Origin: Catenovulum maritimum | Lineage (GTDB): Bacteria; Pseudomonadota; Gammaproteobacteria; Enterobacterales; Alteromonadaceae | Length of the DNA stretch: 64,000 bases | Assembly: GCF_001050375.1 (NCBI RefSeq) | Contig: NZ_KQ130486.1 | Coordinates: 169,508 to 233,507, forward strand | Direction of reading: 5' to 3' | In this document: positions 47,339-56,552 of the stretch, piece by piece | How the letters are laid out: each line of letters starts with the position of its first letter | Numbering within the stretch: the stretch's first letter is position 1 | Notes under the pieces: model-generated | Seen by the model: only the letters and a program-made list of their open reading frames with translations | Database searches by the model: none | What the model was told of the DNA's origin: nothing | Program-made: the position numbers and the translations under genes

Positions 47339-47551
47339 TTACATCGCTTTCTTCGTCAACTTGTAACAAACAAAGCCTGTCACGGTTGAGATAAAAATTA
47401 AAATAGCGAATAAAGAGACATCAGTATATAGCCAAGCGCCAATCGCAAACAACAGGCTATAAGTCGCTATTGTCGCAGATATAGCAGCGAAAATACCTAA
47501 AGTAAGTTCAGTTTTACTAAAGCCTATTTTTTGCCAAAATTGATTTAACAC
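47339..47551 (-). CDS. Small two-TM membrane protein, possibly a remnant of a longer gene
   Basis: The 70 residues start with a GTG at 47551 that has no ribosome-binding site. Two TM helices (about 19-40 and 43-63) and a Lys-rich end are seen. The frame stays open for another 17 codons upstream ('KFPAIAETLVTQPEPKD...') before a TAA, with no start, and reads naturally into the protein. It may be the surviving 3' end of a larger gene. Function unknown. Confidence 0.5.
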   Translation of the reverse strand: MLNQFWQKIGFSKTELTLGIFAAISATIATYSLLFAIGAWLYTDVSLFAILIFISTVTGFVCYKLTKKAM

Positions 47552-47859
47552 GTCTTTGGGTTCTGGTTGCGTGACTAAAGTCTCTGCAATAGCCGGAAAC
47601 TTGTTTTAAACCCACAACATCTGGCAATACAATCTGTAGTGCTTATGTGGATTAAATTCAAGGCCGAACTACGCAATTACACACATAAAAAGTGGATGGG
47701 CAAAAGTTCACGTTCCTCATTTTTAGCCGCCAGCATACGCAGCACGACTTAATCACCGACACGCTCCCAAATTTCCTGAAACACTACGATTGCCCTGCCC
47801 TGTTAAGAAAAAAGATGTACGATTGTCCGATCTAAAGTAGCTAATTTCATTTCCCTAAC
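47552..47859. other. Intergenic region between small membrane ORF and nagA; no gene seen
   Basis: 308 bases. The first 51 continue the frame of the small membrane ORF without a start. I see no gene, terminator or repeat in the rest. Confidence 0.4.
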
Positions 47860-49005
47860 TTATGTTAAAGGAAAAACTTGTTCAGCTGCAATCCAAGTTT
47901 GACTGATGCAATTGTGCGAATCGAGCACGACCCAATCAGCACTCGCGCCAACTTGAATCTGTCCTCTAATTTTACTTTGCTTTAGAAATTGCGCAGGATT
48001 TAAACTCGCCATATTTAACACATCTTCCAATGGCAAGTTTAAATATTTAATTGCATTTAACACTGCCTCTTCCATGGTTAAATGTGAACCCGCTAACTGT
48101 CCTGTTTCTATGTTTAATTGATTACCATTTAATGCGACTGTTTCACCAAATAACTCAAACTCAGTTTGCTCACTACCGATTAATGCCATCGCGTCAGTAA
48201 CCAAAATCATTTTATCTATGCCTTTAATTTGGCAAGCAATTTTGGCTGAAGCAGGATGGACATGGAGTAAGTCTAAAATAATACCGCTGTAAGTTTCTTT
48301 TGCTAACAAAGCTGAACCTAGCATTCCAGGTTGTCGGCTATCTAATCCAGACATTGCATTATATAAATGAGTGAAACCCGTCGCACCGGCTTCAATTGCC
48401 TTATTCGTAGTATCAAAGTCAGCAAATGAATGGCCTAAACAAACAATGACATTAGCTTCAACCAGCTGTTTTATTTGTGCCGGTAATACATTTTCAGGAG
48501 CGATAGTGATTAGCTTAATCCCCAAATCATCCCGCTTAAAGATCGCCATTTCAGCTTCGGATAGCTCACGAATAGACTCAGCAGGATGCACCCCTTTCTT
48601 TTTAATTGATAAGTGAGGGCCTTCAAAATGTATTCCGATAATGCCAGGTGTTTGGCTTGAAATTGCTTGGCTCACAGCATCTGCAGCTTGTGTCATAACC
48701 GATAATTCATCGGTTATGACAGTTGGTAACATAGCAGTTGTGCCGTATTGACTATGTGCTTTAACCATAGCAACTAATGTAGATAGCTCAGGTTGGTTGT
48801 TAAACAAAACCCCACCGCCGCCATTGACTTGGATGTCGATGTAGCCAGCAACTAAGCTGCCTGAAATCGGCTGAACATCGCTATCTAAAGGTTCAACTGC
48901 GTCTTGAATAGATGAAATAATTCCATTTTCAACAGTGATAACTTGAGAGTCTAGCCATTGTGAGCCTGTAAACATCTTTTGAGCATGGAATTTTTTCGTA
49001 TTCAT
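47860..49005 (-). CDS. nagA: N-acetylglucosamine-6-phosphate deacetylase
   Basis: It converts GlcNAc-6-phosphate to glucosamine-6-phosphate and acetate in amino-sugar catabolism. The 381 residues match the family. Metal and substrate motifs: 'PGYIDIQVNGGGG'-like 'AGYIDIQVNGGGGV', 'GIHFEGPHLS', 'CLGHSFAD', 'FTHLYNAMS' and 'LVTDAM'. It is divergent from the LacI-type gene at 49282, with a palindromic operator between. Confidence 0.95.
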   Translation of the reverse strand: MNTKKFHAQKMFTGSQWLDSQVITVENGIISSIQDAVEPLDSDVQPISGSLVAGYIDIQVNGGGGVLFNNQPELSTLVAMVKAHSQYGTTAMLPTVITDELSVMTQAADAVSQAISSQTPGIIGIHFEGPHLSIKKKGVHPAESIRELSEAEMAIFKRDDLGIKLITIAPENVLPAQIKQLVEANVIVCLGHSFADFDTTNKAIEAGATGFTHLYNAMSGLDSRQPGMLGSALLAKETYSGIILDLLHVHPASAKIACQIKGIDKMILVTDAMALIGSEQTEFELFGETVALNGNQLNIETGQLAGSHLTMEEAVLNAIKYLNLPLEDVLNMASLNPAQFLKQSKIRGQIQVGASADWVVLDSHNCISQTWIAAEQVFPLT

Positions 49006-49209
49006 TATTAAGTCCGCGTTACTTTGTTTAAAACAACAGGTGCATCTGGATTATAACCAAGTGAAACCAATATGGGCGATATGCCCATATAAAATTTTTG
49101 AACCGCAAGTAAAGGAACTATTCCTAGGTAATAATCTTGCACGACTTGCTTGAGTTCTGTCACTTTGATTCTCAATTAATGTCTTTATTATTACTATCCC
49201 AGTATAATA

Positions 49210-49223
49210 TGACAACGCTGTCA
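49210..49223. promoter_or_regulatory. Putative LacI/NagR-type operator
   Basis: TGACAACGCTGTCA has arms TGACA and TGTCA around a central ACGC, the form of LacI-family operators with a central CG. It lies in the nagA-regulator intergenic region, 205 bases from nagA and 59 bases from the regulator start. From memory, NagR sites in Alteromonadales have this form. No second copy was found upstream of the transporter. Confidence 0.65.
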
Positions 49224-49281
49224 ATATAAATTATAATATTTTTAATTATAGAATAATGCCAATATAGACTTAATATTACAA

Positions 49282-50319
49282 ATGACCGATTTAAAAGCGA
49301 TGAAAGCAACGATAAATGATGTCGCCAAACTGGCTGGTGTTTCGATAAAAACTGTCTCTCGGGTCACCAATAATGAAACGGGCGTAAGACAAAGTACGAA
49401 AGAAAAAGTACAGCAAGCGATTGACCAACTAAAATATCAACCTAATCAATCAGCGAGAAGCTTAGCCGGCACTAAATCTTATGTGATCGGCTTTGTCTAT
49501 GATAACCCAAATGCTTATTATGTAATTGATATGCAACAAGGTATTCTCGATGCTTGCCGTGCCAATCATTACGAGTTATTAATCCACCCGATTAACTCTA
49601 AATCAGAAAATTTGCTGGATGAGCTAGTTGAAATGGTCAAGCATTCGAGAATGTCTGGGCTATTGCTCACACCACCATTATCAGAGATGACGGATATCAT
49701 TCAAAGTCTTGAAGAAAAAGGAATTAAACTCGTTAGGATATTATCTGGCAATGCTAATTCCAAGGTAACCACACCATCCGTTTTTGTCGATGACAGAAGT
49801 GCCGCTTTCCAAATTACTCAGCACTTAATTGAACAGGGACACCAAAAAATTGCGTTTTTTGGAGGTGATGAAGAACACAACTCTTCCCAAGAGCGCCGCC
49901 AAGGTTATATCGACGCACTAACCCAAGCTAACATAAAAATAGAATCAGGATTAATGTTAGCCGGTCGATATTCGTTTGAATCTGGCGTTGAATCATGCAA
50001 AAGAGTAATGTCTGGAGTAAGTAAACCGAGCGCAATATTTGCCTGTAACGATGAAATAGCGGCTGGCGCCCTCTTTTCAGCCAGATTGTTAGGGCTAGAT
50101 GTGCCTAAAGATGTCGCTATCGCCGGATTCGAGGATAACCCCTTCTCTCGTCAAACCTGGCCAAAATTAACCACTGCAGCTCAACCCACTCAAGAAATAG
50201 CAAGCCAAGCAGCTGAACTACTCTTTAAAAACTTGAGGCCATCAACTCAAGGTGACAGCACAGAGCAATTTATAAGCTTTCAGCCTCAACTTGTTATTAG
50301 AGAGTCTACTCAGTCTTAG
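49282..50319 (+). CDS. LacI-family transcriptional regulator (probable NagR)
   Basis: The 345 residues have an N-terminal HTH ('TINDVAKLAGVSIKTVSRVTNNE') and a periplasmic-binding-protein-like effector domain ('VIGFVYDNPNAYYVIDMQQGILDAC', landmarks VIGF, 'VFVDDRSAA', 'AIFACNDEIAAGAL', 'IAGFEDNPFS'). Divergent placement from nagA with an operator between makes it the likely regulator of GlcNAc use. Start could also be the ATG at 49300. Confidence 0.85.
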   Translation: MTDLKAMKATINDVAKLAGVSIKTVSRVTNNETGVRQSTKEKVQQAIDQLKYQPNQSARSLAGTKSYVIGFVYDNPNAYYVIDMQQGILDACRANHYELLIHPINSKSENLLDELVEMVKHSRMSGLLLTPPLSEMTDIIQSLEEKGIKLVRILSGNANSKVTTPSVFVDDRSAAFQITQHLIEQGHQKIAFFGGDEEHNSSQERRQGYIDALTQANIKIESGLMLAGRYSFESGVESCKRVMSGVSKPSAIFACNDEIAAGALFSARLLGLDVPKDVAIAGFEDNPFSRQTWPKLTTAAQPTQEIASQAAELLFKNLRPSTQGDSTEQFISFQPQLVIRESTQS

Positions 50320-50358
50320 TTTATCTAGAGCGTTTTTAACGGTTTAAGTTCGATAGCT

Positions 50359-51783
50359 TTAAACCGTTAAATAAACTACAGCAGAAATGATCACTGCAAG
50401 CATAAAATTAAGCACAACCCCTTCTTTGACCATAGTCGTAATAGAAAACTTATCTGAGCCATAAACAATTGCGTTAGGAGCTGTTGCAACAGGCAGCATA
50501 AAGGCGCAGCTTGCACTCATAGCTGCTGGGATCATAAGTAATTTTGGATCTATATTGGCTGCAATTCCAGCAACGGCTAAAACCGGCATAAGCAAGGTAG
50601 TTGTAGCTGTGTTACTGGTGATCTCAGTTAAAAAAGTGACACTCAAACAAATCAGTAAAATCATCATAATTACAGGCCAAGATGACAAACCAGAAAGTAA
50701 ATCGCCTAATAAAGCACTTAAACCACTTGCTTGAAAAGCTTTAGCGACACAAATACCACCCGCAAATAACAGTAACATACCCCAAGGTATGTCAGTTGCG
50801 GTTTTCCAATCTAGTAATTTTTCCGATTTGTTTTCAAGATTCGTATCTGCGTTCATATCTTTGCTATGGTTGCCACTTGGGACTAAAAACATCAGTACTA
50901 CCCCAAATAAAGCTATGCTACTGTCACCAATGCTACTGAAATTGAGTAAGCCAGACCAACCACCGAAAGGCTCACTTCTAAATATCCAAGCCAAAGCCAC
51001 TAGCCCAAATACAGCTAAAACGCGTTTTTCACTAGGCTGCCATTGACCAACCACAGGCAAGTTAATTTTCTGAGTTAAGCTTAGGTTTCTTCCTAACCAA
51101 AGTGCCATTAACGGAATGGAAATAACAACAACGGGCGTTGCGGTTTTCATCCACTCAATAAAGCCAATTTCCTGATTAAAATTAGCTTGATAAACCGCTG
51201 AGAAAATCACATTGGGAGGCGTGCCTATGGGTGTCCCCATGCCGCCAACACTGGCCGCATATGCAATACCTAATAGTAAAACAGTGGCGAAGCGCTTATC
51301 GTCAACGCCACTGATAATCGCTAGCACAATAGGTAACAACATCAAGGTAGTTGCTGTATTACTCACCCACATACTTAATACAGCTGAGGTTATCATTAAG
51401 CCAAGCAGTATTTTTTTTGGGTTTTGCTCGCCAAAAAAACTAATTAAGTTTAATGCAAGTCGCTTATGGACCCCGCTTTTTTCAACCGCTTTTGACAACA
51501 TAAACGCCCCCATCAAGAGCAAAATGACATGACTCCCTAACGAAGAAGCAGCCGTTTTATGATCTAACACGCCAAATAGAGGGAAAAGCGCAATCGGTAA
51601 AATGGAGGTGACTGGAATCGGTAAAGCTTCAGTTACCCACCAAGTCGCCGTTAATACTGTAATGCCAATCGTAGCTATTATCGCATAAGGTTGATTTAAC
51701 CAAGCAGAAACTAAGGCGGCAATAACAGCCAACATAGGTCCAAGTATAAGTAATTTATAATTTGGGGTGGTTTCTAGTCGCAT
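50359..51783 (-). CDS. SLC13/DASS-family anion:sodium symporter
   Basis: I take the ATG at 51783 with AAGGAT 9 bases upstream, giving 474 residues. There are about 11-12 TM helices. Family landmarks are 'LIPIALFPLFGVL'-like 'SILPIALFPLFGV', 'SNTATTLMLLPI' and the second SNT motif 'EITSNTATTTLLMPVL', which bind sodium and carboxylate in this family. It probably imports dicarboxylates. Its 3' end faces the LacI gene, so it is convergent with it and not evidently part of the nag regulon. Confidence 0.9.
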   Translation of the reverse strand: MRLETTPNYKLLILGPMLAVIAALVSAWLNQPYAIIATIGITVLTATWWVTEALPIPVTSILPIALFPLFGVLDHKTAASSLGSHVILLLMGAFMLSKAVEKSGVHKRLALNLISFFGEQNPKKILLGLMITSAVLSMWVSNTATTLMLLPIVLAIISGVDDKRFATVLLLGIAYAASVGGMGTPIGTPPNVIFSAVYQANFNQEIGFIEWMKTATPVVVISIPLMALWLGRNLSLTQKINLPVVGQWQPSEKRVLAVFGLVALAWIFRSEPFGGWSGLLNFSSIGDSSIALFGVVLMFLVPSGNHSKDMNADTNLENKSEKLLDWKTATDIPWGMLLLFAGGICVAKAFQASGLSALLGDLLSGLSSWPVIMMILLICLSVTFLTEITSNTATTTLLMPVLAVAGIAANIDPKLLMIPAAMSASCAFMLPVATAPNAIVYGSDKFSITTMVKEGVVLNFMLAVIISAVVYLTV

Positions 51784-51822
51784 GCTGTTAGTATCCTTGT
51801 AGGCTAGCAATACATTTGTGTT

Positions 51823-52479
51823 TTAGTTAGTTTTGTATTTATCCAGATATGAGATAATTTGCTGACGCCATTCTGGTGATAAGCCAGAAATATTAGTTGC
51901 TTTAGTCAATAAGCTTTTAGATTCTTCAATTGGTTGATGAAAAAAAGCAGCAAACAAAGCTTGAACTGAAACAGAATCTTTTGCTTTTTCGATTAATCTA
52001 AAGCTATCTCCAATATCAATTTTTCCAGTTTTTTCGACCGAAAAATAAATGCCTGTTTTCAAAGATTTCGAAAATAATTTAGGCATAGTTGGTAAATCAA
52101 ATTTAATCCCGAGTTTAAAGCAAGGCACTCTAGGCTGACTAACGACTAGCACAGTGTCACCTAATTGATATTTATCACCAATATGAAACTCGTTTTCATC
52201 CAGTGTTTCTATGGTTAAATTCTCACCAAAACTGCCATATGGCATTTCAGATAATGAAAGTTCTTTTTGCCAGTAGGGATAATGTTGAAAGCCATATGCA
52301 TACACGGCTTTACTGAATCCACCATGGTTTTTCAAGTCGGCTTGTTCGTCACCTTCAATATGATCGGCGAATACTTGTTTTGGGCCCGTGGCAGCTTGTT
52401 TAAAGATCCCTGTTTCAATTGTTTTTTTTCCAAAAGGGATAGTTTTCTTTTTCGCAGTGCTAATAGCGAGTAATTTCAT
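51823..52479 (-). CDS. MOSC-domain protein (YiiM-like)
   Basis: The 218 residues include MOSC landmarks 'DEQADLKNHGGFSKAVYAYGFQHYPYW', 'GSFGENLTIETLDE' and the conserved Cys in 'QPRVPCFKLGIKF'. The family includes molybdenum-cofactor-dependent reductase components; YiiM reduces N-hydroxylated compounds. It lies 40 bases upstream of the transporter gene and runs the same way. Confidence 0.88.
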   Translation of the reverse strand: MKLLAISTAKKKTIPFGKKTIETGIFKQAATGPKQVFADHIEGDEQADLKNHGGFSKAVYAYGFQHYPYWQKELSLSEMPYGSFGENLTIETLDENEFHIGDKYQLGDTVLVVSQPRVPCFKLGIKFDLPTMPKLFSKSLKTGIYFSVEKTGKIDIGDSFRLIEKAKDSVSVQALFAAFFHQPIEESKSLLTKATNISGLSPEWRQQIISYLDKYKTN

Positions 52480-52686
52480 TTAATTATTCCTTTAAGTGCT
52501 CAGGTCGTGTTGATCTTTGGTCATAGATTGAGTTGATAGAACACGCTCTCATCTAACAAATTTAACCTAGATCAGGCTAAATCGAATCAACTTAGGGTAA
52601 TTGTTTAAACTTAAAATTGCGACAAAAATTGTTGTACTTAGCATTTTAAACTATGCTGGTTTAATCACTTATAAAAAGGATTTTAT

Positions 52687-53529
52687 ATGCAACCTATCCC
52701 ACTCATTCGAGTTATTTTATGTATTTTTTATACATTGTTTTTTACTCAATCTCTAGCGGCGCCAAGAGATTTAATGCTAGCCAAAAACTATCATCAAGAT
52801 ATCAAGCTAAATGATTATTGGATTAGTGAAAAATACGATGGCATCAGGGCGTATTGGGATGGCCAATTTTTATGGACGCGCAGTGGAAATCAAATCCCTG
52901 CCCCAAAATACTTTACCCAAAATTTTCCAACACAAGCTTTAGACGGTGAACTTTGGGCTGGTAGAGGCAATTTCCAACTTGTTAATTCAATTACGCGTTC
53001 CACCAAAGATATTGAAAACTGGCGTCAACTCACATTTATGGTGTTTGATTTACCAAACCATGAAGGCAGCTTTGACCAGCGACTAAGCCAACTAAAACAG
53101 CTACTCCCTTCACAAAAAGGGAATGGATATATCCAACTCGTTAAGCAATTTAAGTTAGATACCCATACAGAGTTACAAGAATATTTAACTCAGTATGTCA
53201 ATTCTGGCGCTGAAGGACTGATGCTGCATTTAGCCAGTTCTCGCTATCGAGGCAAGAGGACAAATGACTTACTTAAGCTTAAACAATTTGAAGATGCCGA
53301 AGCCAAAGTTATTAGCTATATAGCTGGAAAAGGAAAATATACAGGTTTAATTGGTGCGATTTTAGTTGAGATGCCAAGCGGAAAAAGATTCAAAATAGGG
53401 TCGGGTTTTAGTGATGACGAAAGAGCAAACCCACCACCTATAGGCAGCATAATCACTTATAAATTTACCGGAACCACCAGCAGTGGCTTACCTAGATTTG
53501 CAACTTATCTAAGAATTAGATCTAAATGA
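52687..53529 (+). CDS. ligE: ATP-dependent DNA ligase, periplasmic type (Lig E)
   Basis: The 280 residues begin with a signal peptide ('VILCIFYTLFFTQSLAA'). The adenylation motif I is 'SEKYDGIRAYWDG' (K-Y-D-G, nucleophile Lys). Other motifs are 'DGELWAGRGNF' (III), 'EGLMLH' (IV) and 'LLKLKQFEDAEAKV' (V), followed by a short OB-fold ('GSGFSDDERANPP'). There are no extra domains, as in the minimal Lig E group. By family knowledge these ligases seal nicks in the periplasm, possibly in DNA uptake or biofilm DNA. AAGGA precedes the ATG. Confidence 0.92.
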   Translation: MQPIPLIRVILCIFYTLFFTQSLAAPRDLMLAKNYHQDIKLNDYWISEKYDGIRAYWDGQFLWTRSGNQIPAPKYFTQNFPTQALDGELWAGRGNFQLVNSITRSTKDIENWRQLTFMVFDLPNHEGSFDQRLSQLKQLLPSQKGNGYIQLVKQFKLDTHTELQEYLTQYVNSGAEGLMLHLASSRYRGKRTNDLLKLKQFEDAEAKVISYIAGKGKYTGLIGAILVEMPSGKRFKIGSGFSDDERANPPPIGSIITYKFTGTTSSGLPRFATYLRIRSK

Positions 53530-53610
53530 TCTGCTTGTGGGTTTATAAAGTATGTATATGTTAGGAGCTAGAGTTTGTGAGGCTCTAGTCTTAATATTGG
53601 ATAAATTCAG

Positions 53611-54129
53611 GTGACACTTTTGAAAACAAAATTACCCATATTTCTGCCTCTAATCTTATTTTTGGCTTCTTGCACCGGCTTACCAGACAATATTCAGCCT
53701 GTGAATAAATTTCAGCTAGAAAAATATCTAGGTACTTGGTACGAAATAAGCCGCCTTGACCATTCTTTTGAAAGAGGGTTGACCCAAGTAACAGCTGAAT
53801 ACTCAATGCGTGATGACGGCGGTGTAAACGTCATCAACCGAGGTTTCTCAGAAAAAGAACAAAAATGGTCAACTGCGCAAGGCAAAGCTTATTTTGTTAA
53901 AGATGATCAGACTGGGCATTTAAAAGTATCATTTTTCGGCCCCTTCTATTCCTCATACGTGATTTTTTATTTAGATGACGATTATCAGCACGCAGCTGTT
54001 TCTGGTTTTAATACCAAGTACCTGTGGTTATTATCAAGAAAACCCACAGTACCTGATAATGTGAAGTATCAATTTGAAAAATTGGCAAAGGAAAAAGGAT
54101 TTGAGATAGAAAACCTGATTTATTTGTAG
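53611..54129 (+). CDS. blc: Outer-membrane lipocalin (Blc-like)
   Basis: The 172 residues begin with a GTG at 53611 or a TTG at 53620; both are weak choices. A lipobox 'LFLASCTGLP' gives a lipoprotein signal. Lipocalin motifs 'YLGTWYEISRLDHSFERGL' (G-x-W) and a late 'YLWLLSRKP' (R) are typical of Blc. It binds fatty acids or lysophospholipids in the envelope. Follows ligE by 81 bases. Confidence 0.93.
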   Translation: MTLLKTKLPIFLPLILFLASCTGLPDNIQPVNKFQLEKYLGTWYEISRLDHSFERGLTQVTAEYSMRDDGGVNVINRGFSEKEQKWSTAQGKAYFVKDDQTGHLKVSFFGPFYSSYVIFYLDDDYQHAAVSGFNTKYLWLLSRKPTVPDNVKYQFEKLAKEKGFEIENLIYL

Positions 54130-54203
54130 CCAGCTTAAACTTACTTAAACTCAGCAATTAGGGATTACAAATTAGGAAGACTTTCAAACAGCAGACATAA
54201 AAA

Positions 54204-54233
54204 AAACGCACAAGCGTTAAACTTAGTGCGTTT
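54204..54233 (-). terminator. Rho-independent terminator after the DUF2959 gene
   Basis: Arms aaacgcac (54204-54211) and gtgcgttt (54226-54233). On the minus strand the hairpin is followed by eight T. It also lies downstream of blc on the plus strand, so may serve both. Confidence 0.85.
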
Positions 54234-54255
54234 AAATTCAAATCAAGCTAGCTGC

Positions 54256-54891
54256 TTACTCTAAACTTTTGATAAATTGATTAGACTGCTCAATTGATTT
54301 ATTAATCTCAGCAATTAAAGCTTTCACGTCTTTTTGGATACTGCCTAACTCACCTTTTAATGCGCCAATCGCTTTTGCGTTTAGGTTATGTTTTAAATAT
54401 AAAACATTATCATTTAACGCAGATAAGAAAGGCTGCATTTTAGATTCAGCCTTACGCATTGATTTAATTAATTTTGAGTACTGCCTTTTAGTATCCGTAA
54501 GCTGCTTTGAGCTTTGTGCTTTGAGCTTTGTATTAGTGTATTGCTCTAGCTCATCTTCCCATTCGTCAAACAGGTCTTCGGCCACTGATTCTACTTTATC
54601 AATTCGGCTAGAGACATCTTCAGCAGCAGATTTACTATCTAAATACTGCTCATTTAGCTCGTTGTAAACGACTTCTAACTCACCGCCATCAAAACTAACA
54701 ACAGATTGAAATTGCTCTAAAGCCGATTGAAACTGAGCTTGTGCTTCTGTTTGCGATTCTTGTGCATCTTTAACCCTATCAACCAAAATATCCCGCTTGT
54801 GGATCCCAACCTTTTCCATTGCTGAATAATAAGCTGTTTGGCAACCGGTTAAACTGCAAAACATGATTGCAGCGAAGACATATTTAAGCAT
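54256..54891 (-). CDS. DUF2959 lipoprotein
   Basis: The 211 residues have a lipobox ('IMFCSLTGCQTAYYSAME') and an all-helical coiled-coil body rich in Gln/Glu/Lys/Ala. 'YYSAMEKVGIHKRDILVDRVKDA' (landmark HKRDILVDRV) is the hallmark of DUF2959. No function is known. It lies 2 bases downstream of the YqaE-like gene and shares its transcript. Confidence 0.9.
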   Translation of the reverse strand: MLKYVFAAIMFCSLTGCQTAYYSAMEKVGIHKRDILVDRVKDAQESQTEAQAQFQSALEQFQSVVSFDGGELEVVYNELNEQYLDSKSAAEDVSSRIDKVESVAEDLFDEWEDELEQYTNTKLKAQSSKQLTDTKRQYSKLIKSMRKAESKMQPFLSALNDNVLYLKHNLNAKAIGALKGELGSIQKDVKALIAEINKSIEQSNQFIKSLE

Positions 54892-54893
54892 GA

Positions 54894-55091
54894 TTAGTCC
54901 TTGTTTTTGATTGCATCAATAACCGCTTTATTACGTTTATCTGCTTTAGAGGTATGCACAACAAAAATGGCATGCACAACACCAGGAATATACAAACAAA
55001 AACATAAAACCAAATTCAGTAAAGCCAGCATTGGTCGGCCAGCAATTAAAACAGCAATAGGTGGTAACAATATTGCAAGTAAATACATCAT
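54894..55091 (-). CDS. YqaE/Pmp3-family small membrane protein
   Basis: The 65 residues have two TM helices and the motif 'LAILLPPIAVLIAGRP...LNLVLCFCLYIPGVVHA' (landmarks PP and PG-x-x-HA), which is the Pmp3/UPF0057 family. Such proteins are membrane-potential or stress related. Two adjacent ATGs (55091, 55088). Confidence 0.9.
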   Translation of the reverse strand: MMYLLAILLPPIAVLIAGRPMLALLNLVLCFCLYIPGVVHAIFVVHTSKADKRNKAVIDAIKNKD

Positions 55092-55296
55092 ATCTAAGCT
55101 CCTGCTATGAAATTAAAATCGTTAAAATTTGTTCAATTAAACTTAGTTTAGCATTTATTTAAACGCTTTATGACTGGAAATTAAGGCAATTTTCTTCAAT
55201 CTAGAAAACCAACTAAGTGTTAACTAATGCAAATCTAATTGCACCTAGCGACTAAACCCATAAAATCTTGAAATCATTCAACAACAAGCTAGCACT

Positions 55297-56325
55297 ATGT
55301 CTTACTCCAAATTAATCTTGATACTTATAGGTATTATTAGTTTACTTCCCTCCCATTTAACCGCAGCTAAAAGCGAACGTTATCCACTTGGGCGTGAAGA
55401 TATTTACGTTCGAGACCCATTTATCTTAGCGGATAAAACCAGCCAAACTTATTACCTATATGCAGCTAGAGAGTACCCTAAAGGCGATGGCAGCTTTACT
55501 GTCGGCGTAGGGGTTCATACTTCAAAAGATTTAGAAAATTGGTCGAGTAATTATCCTGTTTTTCAAGTAGAAGCTGATAGTTGGGGAAAAGATGACGTTT
55601 GGGCTCCAGAAGTGCACAAATATCAAGGTAAGTATTATTTATTCGTGACTTTAATGGCAACTCAAGAAGCCAAAAGGATGCAAGACAAATCATTGACCAA
55701 ACGCGGCACTCAAATATTTGTTGCAGACACACCAATAGGTCCGTTTAAAAAATTAGCGCCTGGGCCAACCACACCCGAAGACTGGCTAGCTTTAGATGGT
55801 TCATTATGGGTAGAAGACAACCAAGCTTGGATGATCTTCTGTCATGAATGGGCACAAATAACGGATGGCACTATGGAGGCTGTCAAAATGAGTAAGGATT
55901 TATCTCGTATGATATCCAAGCCACAAACTTTATTTAAAGCAACTGAAGCACCTTGGGTTGTCAGCCTAGCTTCACTCGCGCCAAAAGGTAAAACTAGACC
56001 TCATGGATACATCACTGATGGCCCTTGGTTGCATAAAACTAAAAGTGATGAGCTGATTATGATTTGGTCAAGCTTTAGCAAAAACAAGTACACGATTGGC
56101 ATTGCAAGATCTGAATCAGGGAAAGTGACTGGCCCATGGAAGCAAGACCCCGAGCCTTTACTTGATTATAACGGCGGGCACGGCATGATTTTTGAAGACT
56201 TTTCCGGACAGTTAAGACTCGCGTTGCACTACCCTAATAATCATAGTACAGCGCGTGCTTACTATATTCCTATCGAGGATAATGGCAATACGCTTAGCTT
56301 GAAACAAGCGTTTCAACCGAAATAA
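55297..56325 (+). CDS. Secreted GH43-like glycoside hydrolase
   Basis: The 342 residues have a signal peptide ('LIGIISLLPSHLTAA'). The five-bladed propeller pattern is seen: 'IYVRDPFILADKTSQTYYLYA' (general-base Asp in RDP), 'DVWAPEVHKYQGKYYLF', 'LDGSLWVEDNQAWMIFCHEW' and 'GGHGMIFEDFSGQLRLALH'. Typical activities are arabinofuranosidase or xylosidase; the exact substrate cannot be told. It stands alone, without a polysaccharide-utilisation cluster. Confidence 0.85.
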   Translation: MSYSKLILILIGIISLLPSHLTAAKSERYPLGREDIYVRDPFILADKTSQTYYLYAAREYPKGDGSFTVGVGVHTSKDLENWSSNYPVFQVEADSWGKDDVWAPEVHKYQGKYYLFVTLMATQEAKRMQDKSLTKRGTQIFVADTPIGPFKKLAPGPTTPEDWLALDGSLWVEDNQAWMIFCHEWAQITDGTMEAVKMSKDLSRMISKPQTLFKATEAPWVVSLASLAPKGKTRPHGYITDGPWLHKTKSDELIMIWSSFSKNKYTIGIARSESGKVTGPWKQDPEPLLDYNGGHGMIFEDFSGQLRLALHYPNNHSTARAYYIPIEDNGNTLSLKQAFQPK

Positions 56326-56552
56326 CAAACGTGAATGGATGAGTTATGAATATATAGCCCCATCACTAACCAAAAGAGAAAGGTCGTTTTGAAAAAGGTT
56401 AAGTTTACAATATGGGAAATACTTAAAACTTAAAAAGTCTAACTCGTTTGAATGGATATTGAGGGCATATAAAATCAGAACGAGTAAAGTGCTAATGCGC
56501 TAAATCTAGACCCTATAACAAAATCTATAGCGAACTATACGTACCTTACCCG

